Source of the DNA: Mycoplasmataceae bacterium
GTDB taxonomy: Bacteria; Bacillota_I; Bacilli_A; Mycoplasmatales; Hepatoplasmataceae
Direction of reading: 5' to 3'
Assembly: GCA_030621645.1 (NCBI GenBank)
Contig: JAUXHI010000002.1
Span: forward strand, 1-53,697
DNA length: 53,697 nt
Numbering within the stretch: position 1 is the stretch's first letter; each line of letters opens with the position of its first letter. The translations under genes and the position numbers were made by a program. The notes under the pieces were generated by a model that did no database searches, was not told the DNA's origin, and was given only the letters and a program-made list of their open reading frames with translations. Positions 40,638 through 52,391 of the stretch are shown here, piece after piece.

Positions 40638-43600
40638 CTATTCGTCCGTTTCCCTGATTGCCTCTAGAGGATTAGTTAATCTAAATGACATATATGCTAT
40701 TGAGACTAGCAAAATAATTAATCCAACTATAAAAGATAGTATTATTGTTCATTGTGATGTATTTAATTGAAACACAAAGAAAGTCCCGCTTAATGTGGTT
40801 AAGTGAGATCCCAACGCACCCAACGCAATCAGCGTTATGGGAATGGATACTGCCACTGCTGTTCCTATAATAATTAGATATGGCATCAACACAAGCATTG
40901 AAGATTTCCATGATGAATAACCAAATGATTTAAGCATTGCAACTTCTCTCTTTGAGGCTTCGATAATTTCCGTTATAGCAATAACCACCAACATTAATCC
41001 TATTAGGAGTGAAAATAATGATATTGCAAATAATGTAGAATCAAGTGTGTCGTACACAAGCGAAACTTGACTATGCATTTGTGAAGCATTAGTCATAAAC
41101 CCACTTAATGGAGATATTGGCCTTGTTAATATTTCAGCAAGTCTTAAATCTTCACCACCTATTGCCTTTTCTATTAATGTATCACTCACAATCATAGTTG
41201 ATGACTTTATGGGTGTTGTTCCTTCCATTACTCAAGCATTATTTAATTCAATTATAATATCTTTATGTTCCTTATCCATAAAACTAAATTCTGTAAATGC
41301 CCCATAAGAAAACATAGTATTATATGTACCCACTATCTCATAATCAAAAGTTTCATTCATTGTTTTATTATCATCTTCTTTTCTGATATTTGTTTCCATC
41401 TGAAATTTATTATCTTTTATAATAATTTTTTTTCCATTAATATCATATTGTTTTCTTAACCAATCTTTAAAACCATTAGATACATATATTGGAACATTAT
41501 CCCCTTCATATTCACCAATTAATTTTGATGCTTTTTCTTCAAAATTATAAGCTTCATCAATTTGTGTTGCTTTATCAGTTACTGATAATAATCTAGTGTC
41601 ATTCTCACCTTCCTCATTGTACCCAAGAAGATTTGTTGATTGATAATAAATGATTGCCTTCTCATTGTAATAAACATCTTGAAATCTAATATTTGTTTTG
41701 TAATCTTCCAGAATTTCCATTAAATTATCAAAAGTGAAATCCTGACGAGGGTCAAGTCATTTATAGATAAGATCATTTATATTTAATTTCTCTCCTGCTT
41801 TAACTAGGTTAACAAATGTAGTTGCTAGTGATGATTCGAACATTACATTTAAATCAGCAAATGTAACAGAGGCAAATAAAACAGTATCATATAGTTCTTT
41901 AACATCTGCTCCAAAAGTTATAAATAATACTTCATATGATTTAATTTGTAATAATGCTTCAATTGGTAAATATTTTTTAACTTTATAACTTGTTACATCA
42001 TTTTTTGATATAACCACATCATTAAAATCATCAGAACTTGTTATTATAGATACTAGAGTTGTCACTCCTGATGATCAGCCATTATCCTCAGTATCTTCCA
42101 CAACTGTCTTTTGGGTATTTTTATTGGCTCCATATCACCCTCCTCCTGGCGTTGTGTTTTTATTAATTAAATTTAAATGATACGCTTCCTGAGTTTCTTT
42201 GTAATTATCTTCATAGAATTTAGTATACTTTGTCGGTCTTTGATTCATTAACCCTTCATAGTTAATATCAGATGCCATTTGACCAATAATGTTATCAACC
42301 ATTGTCGAAGAAGACATAGCTAATGACGATAGTGCTATTGAACCAAATATTGATACTCCAAGAAGTGCAACTTTACCCGTTGCTCTTCAGAAGCCTTTAA
42401 ATATATAAGCTGTCTGGAATCCAACTCAACCAGGCGTGAATACACCCATTGCTTTAATAATTTTGTTAGGTTCATTTTTAAATCTATTTGATAGTAAATC
42501 AAGAGTTTGTTTTCTAATTATTCTTTTTGCAGACACGTAACCTATAATCATTGAAAAGATTAAAGGAATAATAAATACTGTAAGTATCGTTGAAAAAGGA
42601 ATAATAAATGATGCTAATTGAACTGACAAGAAATTTGTCAATGAAGCAACAAATAGTGTCTCAATAAATACTGAGGCTCCTAAAGCAAATCCACCACCTA
42701 GTAATGTAATTACAACTGGGAAAATAATAAATGTCGCAGCTATTTCTGATTTTCTAAGCCCAAGAGCTTTTAGAGTGCCTAGTTGTTTAGAAGATTCTCT
42801 AATTCTTCTTCTAATTAATAACACCATTAATATTGATATTAATCCAATAAATATAATTAATAAAACCGAAAGAAATATTTCGTTTGAATTAACATTTAAT
42901 GCTAATAATGATATTCTTACAGAAGCAAGTGATGTTAAAACACCATTAGCTTGATATTTGAACCCAATAGCATACTTTTTATTTTCTCCTTCTCCTGTAA
43001 ATCCATATTTATTAAAAAATGTTTTATTTTCTTTAATATTATCTTTAAATTTTTTGAATGCAGGACCACCTGATGTAAATGATGATGAATCCTTAAATGA
43101 ATCATAATCACTATTATATCCATAATTAATTATAAATTTTCTTTCCCCATTAAATATATCCATGACTTCCCTGTTATTTGCTATTATTACAGATTGTTCA
43201 TTTTTGTTCACAATTCTATTTGAAGGTGAATGTACTGAATAAATTCAATTAGGTGCATTAAATGATGCTTTAACAACCATTGTTATTCCATCTCTAATTA
43301 TTTTATCATCAATTTTTAAATTGTTTAAATCGAAATAATCTTTTTGAACAGCAACATTCATCTCATTTTTATTTGAGGGACCATAAACATCTTCTAATGA
43401 ACCATCATAAACTATAAATTCATTGACTATATATTCATTAGGTTTGTCATCATCTCCAGTTGATTTATTAAATTTATTGTCATATATATTTTCATAACCA
43501 ACATACTCTTGATCAAATGGATCTCATGAGTTCATTCCTAAAAAATAGAATGATTCATTCTGTGAAGACTTTAGTATTGGCTCTCATAATTTTTGTTGTT

Positions 43601-44108
43601 CAAAAACATATGATATTTCATTCTCATCAGCATATGAATCAAAAAGTAAATATGAGGCCAATGTCCCTGGACCAACAAAATATTGTTTACCAGTGTTTTC
43701 TCATCAAGAAGTACCAAATTTTTTATCCACTTCAATAATAAAATCAGTTACAGATTCGCCTGGTGTCATCCCCATTAATTCTCATGCGCTATCATCTAGA
43801 TTAGTAAAATCAATTTTATTAGTGTTATTAATAAAGTTGGTTGCTGCTTTTTTTTCAACATAGTTAAGTTCAATGGCATCTTTGGTACTAGATATGAATG
43901 TGCTCATGCCACCTGATAACCCAAATGTTATCGAATAAAATATCAATGTAATTAAAAGTGATAGTTTTGATGAAAAAACTTGTCTCATAGAAGACTTATA
44001 AAGACTACTATGTTTGAAGAAGCCTTTGATAAATATAAAAAGTATTCACACTACTCAAAGCGTGAATACTATTAATACAGAAAATAAAACTATTTGTGTT
44101 ATATTCAT
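40638..44108 (-). CDS. Large FtsX/MacB-type ABC transporter permease
   Basis: This 1156-residue membrane protein has a helix at about residues 5-27 and another near 50-70, then a large outside region, an FtsX domain (about 395-545, with RRRIRESSKQLGTLKALGLRKSEIA), a second outside domain, and a second FtsX domain at about 1000-1140 (ITEIIEASKREVAMLKSFGYSSWKSSML). It ends NPLEAIRETDE. The two outside domains are Asn/Tyr/Asp-rich. More than 15 Trp are TGA. It is encoded with its ATPase and resembles giant permeases found across Mollicutes, thought to act on lipoproteins or envelope substrates; the true substrate is unknown. Confidence 0.88.
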
Positions 44109-44155
44109 GTTTCTTCTTCTGCTGATTTAACGACTAGGTCACAAAATTATTTATT

Positions 44156-46315
44156 TTATGGCAACTTTTTATTTAAAGAATCTTTTTGTTCTTTTTTCTC
44201 AGCTGCAGGTTTATCTTTGGGCTTAGCAGAAGCCTGTTTTTCATCCCTCATATCAATAAATAATTGAGGTAATTTTTTTGTCTTAAAGATTTCCTCAGTT
44301 TCTTCAGAATTTAATGTTTCTTTAATAAGAAGAGCTTCTGCGAATAGATGAATCATGTCTTTATTCTTTGTTATTATATCACTTGCGCCCTTATATGAAG
44401 TATCAATTATTTTTCTAATTTGAAGATCAATTTCATGTTGAACAGGAGAAGATACATTTTTAAAAGATTGCATATCTCTTCCTAAGAATACTGATCCTTC
44501 AGACTTTTCATATTGTATTGGTCCAAGTTCAGACATACCAAACTCAACAACCATTTTTCTAGCAATTTTTGTTGCCGTTTCAATATCATTTGAGGCACCG
44601 GTAGTAATTTCATTTTCGCCAAAGAATATTTCTTCTGAAGCTCTACCTCCCATATATGATTTAATTTTTGAAAGTAACTCAGCTTTAGTCTGAACAAATT
44701 TCTCTATCTTAGGTGTCATTAATACATAACCACCTGCTCCTCCTCTAGGAACAATAGAAATTTTTTGAACTTTCTCTGCATTAGAGTCAACTAATCCAAT
44801 AAGCGCATGTCCAGCTTCGTGATATGCAATTAATTTTTTATCTTCATCTGTCATCGTGTTATGCTGTTTTGAAGGACCGCCAATAACTCTGTCAATGGCT
44901 TCGTCAATTATTTCTAATGTAATTGGTGAAGTTTTAGTTCTAATAGAAAGTATTGCTGCCTCATTCATAACATTCTCTAATTCAGCACCAGAGAATCCTG
45001 GAGTTCTTGAAGCAATGTTTGCTCAATTAATATCAGAAACGAATTTCTTATCACCAACATTTGCATATGATTCAATAATTCATTGTCTTTCTTTTATATC
45101 GGGGAGTCTTAATTGTACCGATCTATCAAAACGTCCTGGTCTTGTAAGAGCTGGGTCTAGTACATCTGGACGGTTTGTTGCAGCAATTACTAATACACCA
45201 GAATTTTTTTGAAAACCATCTAGTTCAACTAGAAGCTGATTAAGAGTTTGTTCTCTCTCATCATTTCCTCCACCAATTCCGGCTCCTCTCATTCTACCAA
45301 CTGCATCTAGTTCATCAATAAATATTAATGATGGAGTATTAGTTTTTGCGACTTCAAATAATGCCCTAACTCTTGAAGCCCCAACTCCAACAAACATTTC
45401 TACAAAATCTGAACCAGAGATACTATAAAATGGAGTTCCTGCTTCACCAGCAATAGCTTTTGCAAATAATGTTTTACCAGTTCCCGGAGGGCCTGATAGA
45501 AGAATTCCTTTAGGAATTCTAGCGCCAGCCATTTGATATTTCATTGGGTGTTTTAAGAAGTCAACTAATTCAACTAATTCTTGTTTAACATCTTTATATC
45601 CTGCAACATTATTAAATTTAATATTAGATATTTGTGGTGTAAGTGATTTTTTCTGAATCTTACCTGCACCTTGTTGTTTGTCAGTAATTTTTTTGATCAT
45701 TACTCAAGCAATAACCATCACAACGATTCATGGAACAAATGTTGTTAACATAGTTCAGAATCAACTTGGTCCTGTATAGAAGCTAGGTTGTGGGGCTTCA
45801 AGAGTTCATTCTGGAATATCATCAAAGAATGATGTCATAGACTCTTGGTTATCAAACGATATTAGATAGTTGCCTTCGCCATATGTTCTACCATCAGAAA
45901 GACGAATTGATTCTTCAGTAGTGAATGACAATCTGACATAGTCACCAAGTCATCACTCGGCTTTAACACTATCTTTTTTTAATGCATTGTTTGCAACTGC
46001 TTGTCTAAATAGTTGTGTATTACCTAAATAAGTTTTTGATGTGAAGAACATTCCTCAAATCAAGAAAAATAAAAGCATAAATACTAATACTCATAAAAAC
46101 ATATTAGGTTTCTTTTTAGGAGTCGCTGGTCTATTTTGTTGCACTGGAGGTTTAATTGTTTTTGGAACTCCTGACTTATTACCTTTGTCTAATTTAGTTT
46201 CTTCTGTTGAAGAAGGGTTTGAATTAGTGGTTTCTTGATCTTTAGGTTCCTTATTTGGGGGAACCTCTCCTTTTATTTTGAAAATGTTTTTAAATTTTGA
46301 TAATATTTCTGTCAT
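44156..46315 (-). CDS. ftsH: ATP-dependent zinc metalloprotease FtsH
   Basis: This 719-residue membrane AAA protease degrades misfolded membrane and regulatory proteins. A polar Pro/Lys/Thr-rich N-terminal extension of about 74 residues precedes the first membrane helix, and a second helix lies near residue 190. The AAA domain has Walker A GPPGTGKT (275-282), [10 protein letters not shown] and the second region of homology. The zinc protease motif HEAGH starts at about residue 499. The C-terminal tail is Lys/Ala-rich ([20 protein letters not shown]). Its ATG overlaps the hpt stop as TAATG. Confidence 0.96.
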
Positions 46316-46845
46316 TATTCTTCCTCATTCTCTATTATAGCAACATATGGAAAATTTCTATAATAACTTTTAAAGTCCAAGCCATATCCAATTAGAAATC
46401 CATTTGGATATTCTGGAAATGCTACATATTCTATAATTCTATCATCATAATTCGTTTGTTTTGTAAACATAGCCACAATAGAAATTGATTTTGGATTAAA
46501 TTTTCTTAAGTATTTAATTAAGTATTTAATTGATTCTCCCGAATCAATTAAATCATCAACTAAAATAATATTTTGATCTTTAAAATCTTCTTCTCCTGGG
46601 TAATTAATTTGTGGAGTTTGTACTTTGTTAAATCCATCATATGATATTACATGTATAAAATCATATTTAATTTTAAAATTAATATGTTTTGCTACTTCCA
46701 TTGAAAACATAATTCCTCCTATCATAACAGTCATTCATAATGCATCTTGTCCAGAAAAAACAGAATTAAGTTTATGAGCAACATCTTTTGCCCCTTTAAT
46801 TAATTCTTCTTGGGTTTTTACTATTTTTAGTTTTTTATTTTCCAT
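46315..46845 (-). CDS. hpt: Hypoxanthine phosphoribosyltransferase
   Basis: This 176-residue PRTase salvages hypoxanthine and guanine to IMP and GMP. The PRPP-binding loop is IILVDDLIDSGES, and the flexible-loop and purine-binding segments follow (PEYPNGFLIGYGLDFKSYYRNFPYVAII). The start at 46845 restores the family N-terminus. It overlaps tilS by 11 bases, in the conserved order tilS-hpt-ftsH. Confidence 0.94.
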
Positions 46846-47740
46846 TTTTAAGTTGTATATATATATTACCTTTATTTATAGTTAATTCAATGTTTTCCAT
46901 TAATCTAAAAACACGTCCACTAGAAGGTTGTTTTATAAAATCTAATATTGCTTCAATTTTTGAAAAAGATATATTTATATGATGTCCACTTTCTCTTAAT
47001 ATTTTATAAATTAATTGTCTTTTAAATTCAGTAGATTTAATATCAGAAAAGAATTTTCAATTGAAGTCAGTGTCTTTTCAATCTAAATATAGATTAGTTA
47101 CTTTTTTTTCTAATCTTTTCTTTGATCTATTAATAATAGAATAATATTTGATTATATTTCTTTTCTTTTTCTTATCAACAAACAACACATTTTTTCTTAT
47201 TCTGTTTCTTTCATAGTCAAGAGAATCATTTGTTTCATCCATTCCATATGGGATATTATTTTTAATATTAAACTTTATAATATCTTCCTTAAAAATATTA
47301 AGCAATGGCCTTTTAATAATAAGTTGTTTATATTTTGAGGTGGATTTTATTCCATAATATAAATATTCATCTGATTTATTTTCTTGCATTATTGCAGACT
47401 CAATTCAATCATCTAGGTGATGTCCAATAAAAACAATATCAGTTTTATTTTCTTGAGCAAGTTTATTAAAAAATTCATATCTAATGTGTCTTGCTTTAGA
47501 TTGTTTATTCTTTTGTGGAGTATTATCTCAATCTTGTTGTTCAACATTATGTAAATTAAATGTAATGTTATTTTCTCTACAAAAATCTTTAACTATTTTT
47601 TGATCTCTATTAGCAAATTCACGTAAATGGTAATTGACATGAGCCACAATTGGTGTATATTTTTTATCATTTAATAACTTATATAATAAATACATTGAAT
47701 CAGGACCACCAGATACAGCAACAATAATATTAGTTGTCAT
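46835..47740 (-). CDS. tilS: tRNA(Ile)-lysidine synthetase
   Basis: This 301-residue N-type PP-loop ATPase changes C34 of tRNA-Ile(CAU) to lysidine. The PP-loop is AVSGGPDSMYLLY at the N-terminus; VAHVNYHLRE, FIGHHLDDWIESAIMQE, KRPLLNIFKEDI and the DETNDSLDYERNRIRKN motif follow. It lacks the long C-terminal domain of larger TilS proteins. Its substrate tRNA is at 13131-13207. The start overlaps the pth end by 11 bases. Confidence 0.94.
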
Positions 47741-48293
47741 TATAATTATTCTCCACTTGACTAATATCTGTTTTGATAAAGTCAATAGTTGCATCAACAA
47801 CAATTGGAATTACATTATTAATAATTTTTATTTGTTTAGCATTAAAATTTGAAAGAACATATTTTTCAGTATCTTCATTTTTATGTACAAAACCAATACC
47901 AACTCTTATCCTATTGAAGTTTTCAGTACCTATTTTGTTTATTATGTCCTTAATGCCATTTTGGCCACCCGAAGAACCTTTGTGTGCTATTTTAAATTTA
48001 CCAACTTCAATATTTTTATCATCATGTATTATCAAAATATCTTTTGGTTCTATTTTGAAATAGTCAGAAATCTTCCTTACAAAATTTCCAGATAAATTCA
48101 TAAATGTTAATGGTTTTGCAATTATTATTTTTTCATCGTTATGTTTTAAAATTTCAAATTCTCCATTAAATTTTTTTTTATCAATTTGTATCTGTAATTT
48201 TTCTAAAAGAGAGTCCACAACTAAAAACCCAAGGTTATGCCTTGTGTTTTTATAATCTTTTCCTGGATTTCCTAAGCCTATAATTAATTTCAT
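47730..48293 (-). CDS. pth: Peptidyl-tRNA hydrolase
   Basis: This 187-residue Pth frees tRNAs from peptides dropped by ribosomes. It has IIGLGNPGKDYKNTRHNLGF with the catalytic His in TRHN, then KPLTFMNLSGNFV, LIIHDDKNIEVGKFKIAHKGSSGGQNGIKDI and FNRIRVGIG. It starts within the prs stop (TAATG). Confidence 0.95.
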   Translation of the reverse strand: MKLIIGLGNPGKDYKNTRHNLGFLVVDSLLEKLQIQIDKKKFNGEFEILKHNDEKIIIAKPLTFMNLSGNFVRKISDYFKIEPKDILIIHDDKNIEVGKFKIAHKGSSGGQNGIKDIINKIGTENFNRIRVGIGFVHKNEDTEKYVLSNFNAKQIKIINNVIPIVVDATIDFIKTDISQVENNYNDN

Positions 48294-49324
48294 TAAAGTG
48301 TTGTATTATATTTTTTAATAAATGTCTCTGTTATTGATTCATAATTTTGGTGTGCTCTTATAGCAAGAGATATTGATTTTGATAAATCTGTTACTTTAAC
48401 AAAATTCTTGTCATAATCCCCAACAATTTTAACTGAATTAGTTGTTATTAATTTTTCAAGACCTGCTTTTTTAAGTAAAGCAATAGGATTATTTTTTTTA
48501 TCTTTTCCTCTTGACAAAATTGGGTGAGTCGCAACAACATATATATTTTTAGATCCAGATTTTTTAAGTAATTTTATTGCTGATTCTATCGTTTTTCCTG
48601 TATCAATAATGTCATCAACAATTACAGCATTTTTCCCTTTTACATCTCCAAGTATATTTATTGCTTCAATTTGATTTGGGCCAGTTCTTCTTTTGTCAAT
48701 AATTGCCAATTGAGTACCTGAATGTTTTGCAAATTGTCTTGCTCTTGATACTCCCCCATGATCTGGTGAAACAACAACTAAATTTTTATCAGATGGTTTT
48801 CCTGGGTAAACTTTTTTAAATTCTTTATATAAAATACCATGTGCTTTTAAATGAGTTAATGGTATTTCAAAGAATCCTTCAATTTGATCTGAATGTAAAT
48901 CAAATGTTATCAATTGTGTTGCTCCTGCTTTTTCATAAAGTGAAGCAAATAATTTAGCAGAAATTGGTTGTCTTCCCTCTACTCTTCTATCTTGCCTTGA
49001 ATATCCAACGTAAGGCATAACAAGAATAATTTCTGAAGCTGCTGCCCTATGTGCCGCATCAATTGTAAGTAAAACTTCTACTATGTTTTCTGATGTAGGT
49101 AAATTTGTTGATTGAATAATAAAAACTGTTCTTGATCTTACTGATAAATTTATTTTTATAGTTTTTTCTCCATCTGAATATATTGTTTGTTCAATATTTT
49201 CATATGTCATATTTAAGTTTTTAGCCACTGCCTCTGCTAATTCTGGATTAGCTGATAATCCTATAATAATTGCTGAATTTTTATTTTGATTTAATTTTAT
49301 TTGTTTTTTGATTGTTGCTGACAT
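48293..49324 (-). CDS. prs: Ribose-phosphate pyrophosphokinase
   Basis: This 343-residue enzyme makes PRPP from ribose-5-P and ATP for nucleotide salvage, including the Hpt reaction encoded in the same operon. It has RTVFIIQSTNLPTSENIVEVLL, MPYVGYSRQDRR, FDLHSDQIEGFFEIPLTHL, VSPDHGGVSRARQFAK and the PRPP loop VIVDDIIDTGKT. AGGTAATTAA precedes the ATG. Confidence 0.96.
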   Translation of the reverse strand: MSATIKKQIKLNQNKNSAIIIGLSANPELAEAVAKNLNMTYENIEQTIYSDGEKTIKINLSVRSRTVFIIQSTNLPTSENIVEVLLTIDAAHRAAASEIILVMPYVGYSRQDRRVEGRQPISAKLFASLYEKAGATQLITFDLHSDQIEGFFEIPLTHLKAHGILYKEFKKVYPGKPSDKNLVVVSPDHGGVSRARQFAKHSGTQLAIIDKRRTGPNQIEAINILGDVKGKNAVIVDDIIDTGKTIESAIKLLKKSGSKNIYVVATHPILSRGKDKKNNPIALLKKAGLEKLITTNSVKIVGDYDKNFVKVTDLSKSISLAIRAHQNYESITETFIKKYNTTL

Positions 49325-49347
49325 TTAATTACCTATTATTGTTTATA

Positions 49348-50118
49348 TTATATATTTATTGAGTTAAAAATACTAATATATGTATCTACATCTATTTGCT
49401 CAGCTCTAATATTTATTTTAATATCTCTTTTTTCTAATTCTATTAAAACATCATTAACAATTTCAGGTGAATATTTTTTAAGAGAATTGATTAATGTTTT
49501 TCTCTTTAAACCAAAAGCCGCTTTGATAAAATTAAAATATTTCTCTACGTCAAAATTAATGTCTTTTCTTTTTAAAACAATGAATACAGAGTCAACATTT
49601 GGTGCTGGGGAAAAAGACCCTCTAGGTACTTTGATTTTTTCTTCTAATTGAAATAATGAATTTACTGAAACTGAAAGTCTGCCAAATGTTCTTGTGCCAG
49701 GATTAGCTACAATTCTATCCACTAATTCTTTTTGCAACATAATTGACATATATTCAAATCTTGGCTCTAATGCCACCTTAAACATAATCTTTGTTGAAAT
49801 ATAATAAGGTAAATTAGAAATAAATTGAAGATTACCTTTTTTAGGAAGTATATCTTCTCAATTTATTTTTAATATATCTTCATTAATTAATTTGAAATTA
49901 TTATTTTCTATTTCATTTAATATATCAATCATGTCTGTATCAATTTCTATGGCAATTATTTGTTTTGCCATATCTACTATTTTCTTAGTAACGGCTCCAG
50001 TCCCAGGGCCAACTTCAACAACAGTAAAGTCAGCAAGATTTGGCAATGCATTCACGATAGCGTTGATCTTGTTCTTATCTGTTAAGAAGTTTTGTCCTAG
50101 TGATTTTTTAGCTTTCAT
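49348..50118 (-). CDS. rsmA: 16S rRNA dimethyltransferase RsmA (KsgA)
   Basis: This 256-residue enzyme dimethylates two adenines in the 3' terminal hairpin of 16S rRNA. It has KKSLGQNFLTDKNKI, the AdoMet loop VEVGPGTGAVTKKI, AIEID, and the catalytic NLPYYIST; FSPAPNVDSVFIVLKRK follows. It heads the rsmA-prs-pth-tilS-hpt-ftsH run. Its leader and promoter (50113-50155) are one arm of a perfect 43-bp inverted repeat shared with the EIICB gene. Confidence 0.96.
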
Positions 50119-50155
50119 TTATTTATTTTCTTTCTCTCTAATAAAATTATATCAA
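50113..50155 (-). repeat. 43-bp inverted repeat, rsmA arm (promoter and leader)
   Basis: This arm holds the first bases of rsmA, its leader with GAGAGAAAG, and TATAAT at 50146-50151. It is the exact reverse complement of 50262-50304. Confidence 0.9.
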
Positions 50156-50156
50156 T

Positions 50157-50235
50157 TAATAATGATGAAACTACGATTGAAGAAAACAACATGGTTGTTT
50201 TAAAAACTTTTTCATTATTTTTTCAACTCCTTTTT
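50157..50235 (-). repeat. Ghost copy of the EIICB end and start of the downstream gene
   Basis: The minus strand here repeats 52312-52391 with one T deletion and two substitutions. It carries the last codons of EIICB, the ribosome site, and the first 20 codons of the downstream gene, now frameshifted. It ends abruptly beside the rsmA promoter arm. Confidence 0.85.
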
Positions 50236-50261
50236 TTCCGTTGTTAAAACATACTTTATTT

Positions 50262-50304
50262 TTGATATAATTTTATTAGAGAGAAAGAAAATAAATAAAT
50301 GAAA
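50262..50304 (+). repeat. 43-bp inverted repeat, EIICB arm (promoter and leader)
   Basis: This arm holds TATAAT (50266-50271), the GAGAGAAAG leader and the EIICB start codon. It is identical to the rsmA arm on the other strand, so both genes share one promoter-leader sequence. Confidence 0.9.
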
Positions 50305-52332
50305 ACGGAAAAAACACAAGACCTTTCTTTTTTAGCTTATGTCTTATGGACATTTAAGGAAAAAATGGGTTTTGAATTTTGACAAAAATTTGCAAAGACT
50401 TTAATTGTTGTTATTGCTGTTATGCCAGCCGCAGGGATATTAATCTCTGTAGGTAGATTAATGGATAATGGATTTTTAGCAGGGATTGGAGCTGAATTAC
50501 CTACTGGTCATGTTGTTTTAACAATCGGTGGAATTATTCAAAATATTGGATGGTTCATTATTGTTAATCTTGGTTTTTTATTTGCTGTCGCTATTTCTGG
50601 TAGTTGAGCAGATAATAAAGCAGGAGGAGCATTTAATGGGGCAATACTTTATTTAGTGTTTCATACTGTGCTTTGGCCAATAGCATTTGGTATGTGAAGT
50701 GCAACGCCTGCCCTTGACATGAATTTATTAGAAGATTCAACTATGGGTATTAAAACTCTAAAAGGATCACAAGTATTTTCTGGTATCCTATTAGGATTTG
50801 TGGCAGGTAATACTTATAATAAATATAGTGGATTTGATAAATTGCCTTCATGGTTATCTTTTTTTGGTGGATCAAGATTTGTACCATTTGTAGTTTTATA
50901 TAAATCTATAATATTTGCATTCTTATTTGCTTTAGTTTGACCATGGTTAAATACTGGGATCGAACAAATAGGAAAATGATTGGCTGGTGGAGATAATATA
51001 TTTTATGCACCATTTATTTATGGAATGGGTGAAAGATTAATGTTACCATTTGGTTTACACCATATGATAACAATACCAATTAATTATACAAATGTGGGAG
51101 GAACTTATTGATCACTTCAATCACTTTCAGATATTTCTCAAGTAACTCCACCAATTTTTGGTCAGGATCCATTATGATTAGCATGAATGGGAGACATATC
51201 ATGAATGGAAAACACATTAGAAATTCCTAATGCATCAAATCTATCTGGGCCTGCACTTTATGCAATGGCACAAGAGAGTGGGAATGAAAGTTTATTAACT
51301 GCATTAAATGAATTGGGGGATAAGATGGGTGATATGGATGCTGCAGAAGCAGCAAATTATTGAGCGGGAATTGTGCCAGCTAGATTTAAAACTGGACAAG
51401 TTGTAATTTCAACAATCATTCTTCCTGCGGGAGCAATAGCAATGTATAAAACATTACCAAAGGCAAATAGAACTACAGCATTTTCAATTTATATTTCATC
51501 AGCTGTGGCTGTAGCAATAGCAGGAATCACTGAACCAATTGAATTTATGTTTGCCTTCATTGCACCACTAATGTATCTTGGTTATTCAGTAATTTCAGGA
51601 TTGGCATTTGCAATGGTAGATGTAATGACGCTGCTTGGAGCGCCAATAAGATTACATGCTTTTGGAATAATAGAAGTTATTGCAAGAAGTCCACAAATGC
51701 TTGTGACATCACTGTGAAAAGACTTTTTAAACTTTTGAATATATTCATTAGGATTTGGGGCATTAGCATATGTATACTTTTACTTTGCTACAAAATATTT
51801 AAACCCTGCAATTCCTGGTACTATACAATCTGAAGGAGGAGACACAGCAGCCATAGCTAAGAATGAATTTAAGTTAAAAACTTCTAATGTTCCTCATGAA
51901 GACAGAATAATTAATATTGTAAAAGCCTTTGGCGGACCACAAAACATTACTTCAGTTGATAATTGTATGACAAGATTAAGAATTGAAATTAAGGAACCAA
52001 ATCTGTTTAATAAAAAATTAATGATGAATCAAAAAGCAATTGGTTTATTTATTAAAGGAAAGGCAATTCAAGTAATATTTGGGGCAGAAGCAGATGTAAT
52101 AAGAAATAAAGTAGATAAATTACTTGCTAATAAAAAGGTTCTCAAGACTTTGATTTGAGATACACCAACACAAAAACCAGCAATTAAGACACGTGTTAAA
52201 CAGACACAAAACTTAGAGAAATTAACTATTGTTGAACTTAAAGGAATCTTATTAAAATCAAAAATAAAGTATGCTTCAACAGCAAGAAAAAAGGATTTAA
52301 TAAAAATCATTAAAAAGGAGTTGAAAAAATAA
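50299..52332 (+). CDS. Glucose-family PTS EIICB with SAP-like C-terminal tail
   Basis: This 677-residue membrane permease takes up and phosphorylates a hexose or amino sugar. The EIIC domain (about 1-500) has ten or so helices with PAAGILISVGRL, RLMLPFGLHHMITIP and AIAGITEPIEFMF. EIIB (about 535-610) has the phospho-cysteine Cys556 in SVDNCMTRLR. No EIIA is present, matching the free EIIA at 21.2 kb. The last 39 residues (about 639-677; LTIVELKGILLKSKI then KKDLIKIIKKEL) resemble a SAP/HeH helix-extended-helix motif, unusual for a permease. About 15 Trp are TGA. The sugar (glucose or N-acetylglucosamine) cannot be told. Confidence 0.92.
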
Positions 52333-52391
52333 TGAAAAAGTTTTTTAAAACAACCATGTTGTTTTCTTCAATTGCAGTTTCATCATTATTA
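52312..52391 (+). repeat. Parent copy of the ghost repeat
   Basis: This junction of the EIICB end and next gene's start recurs in inverse at 50157-50235 with about 96 percent identity. Confidence 0.85.

Noticed and set aside
40638-44108. Reading the giant permease region as five or six small broken genes
   Set aside because: All pieces are in one frame and are separated only by TGA codons, which encode Trp here.
50119-50298. Possible replication origin at the strand switch between rsmA and EIICB
   Set aside because: Transcription diverges here and rsmA is often near dnaA in Mollicutes, but no dnaA gene, DnaA-box cluster or other origin signal is visible. The gap is explained by the promoter repeat and ghost fragment.
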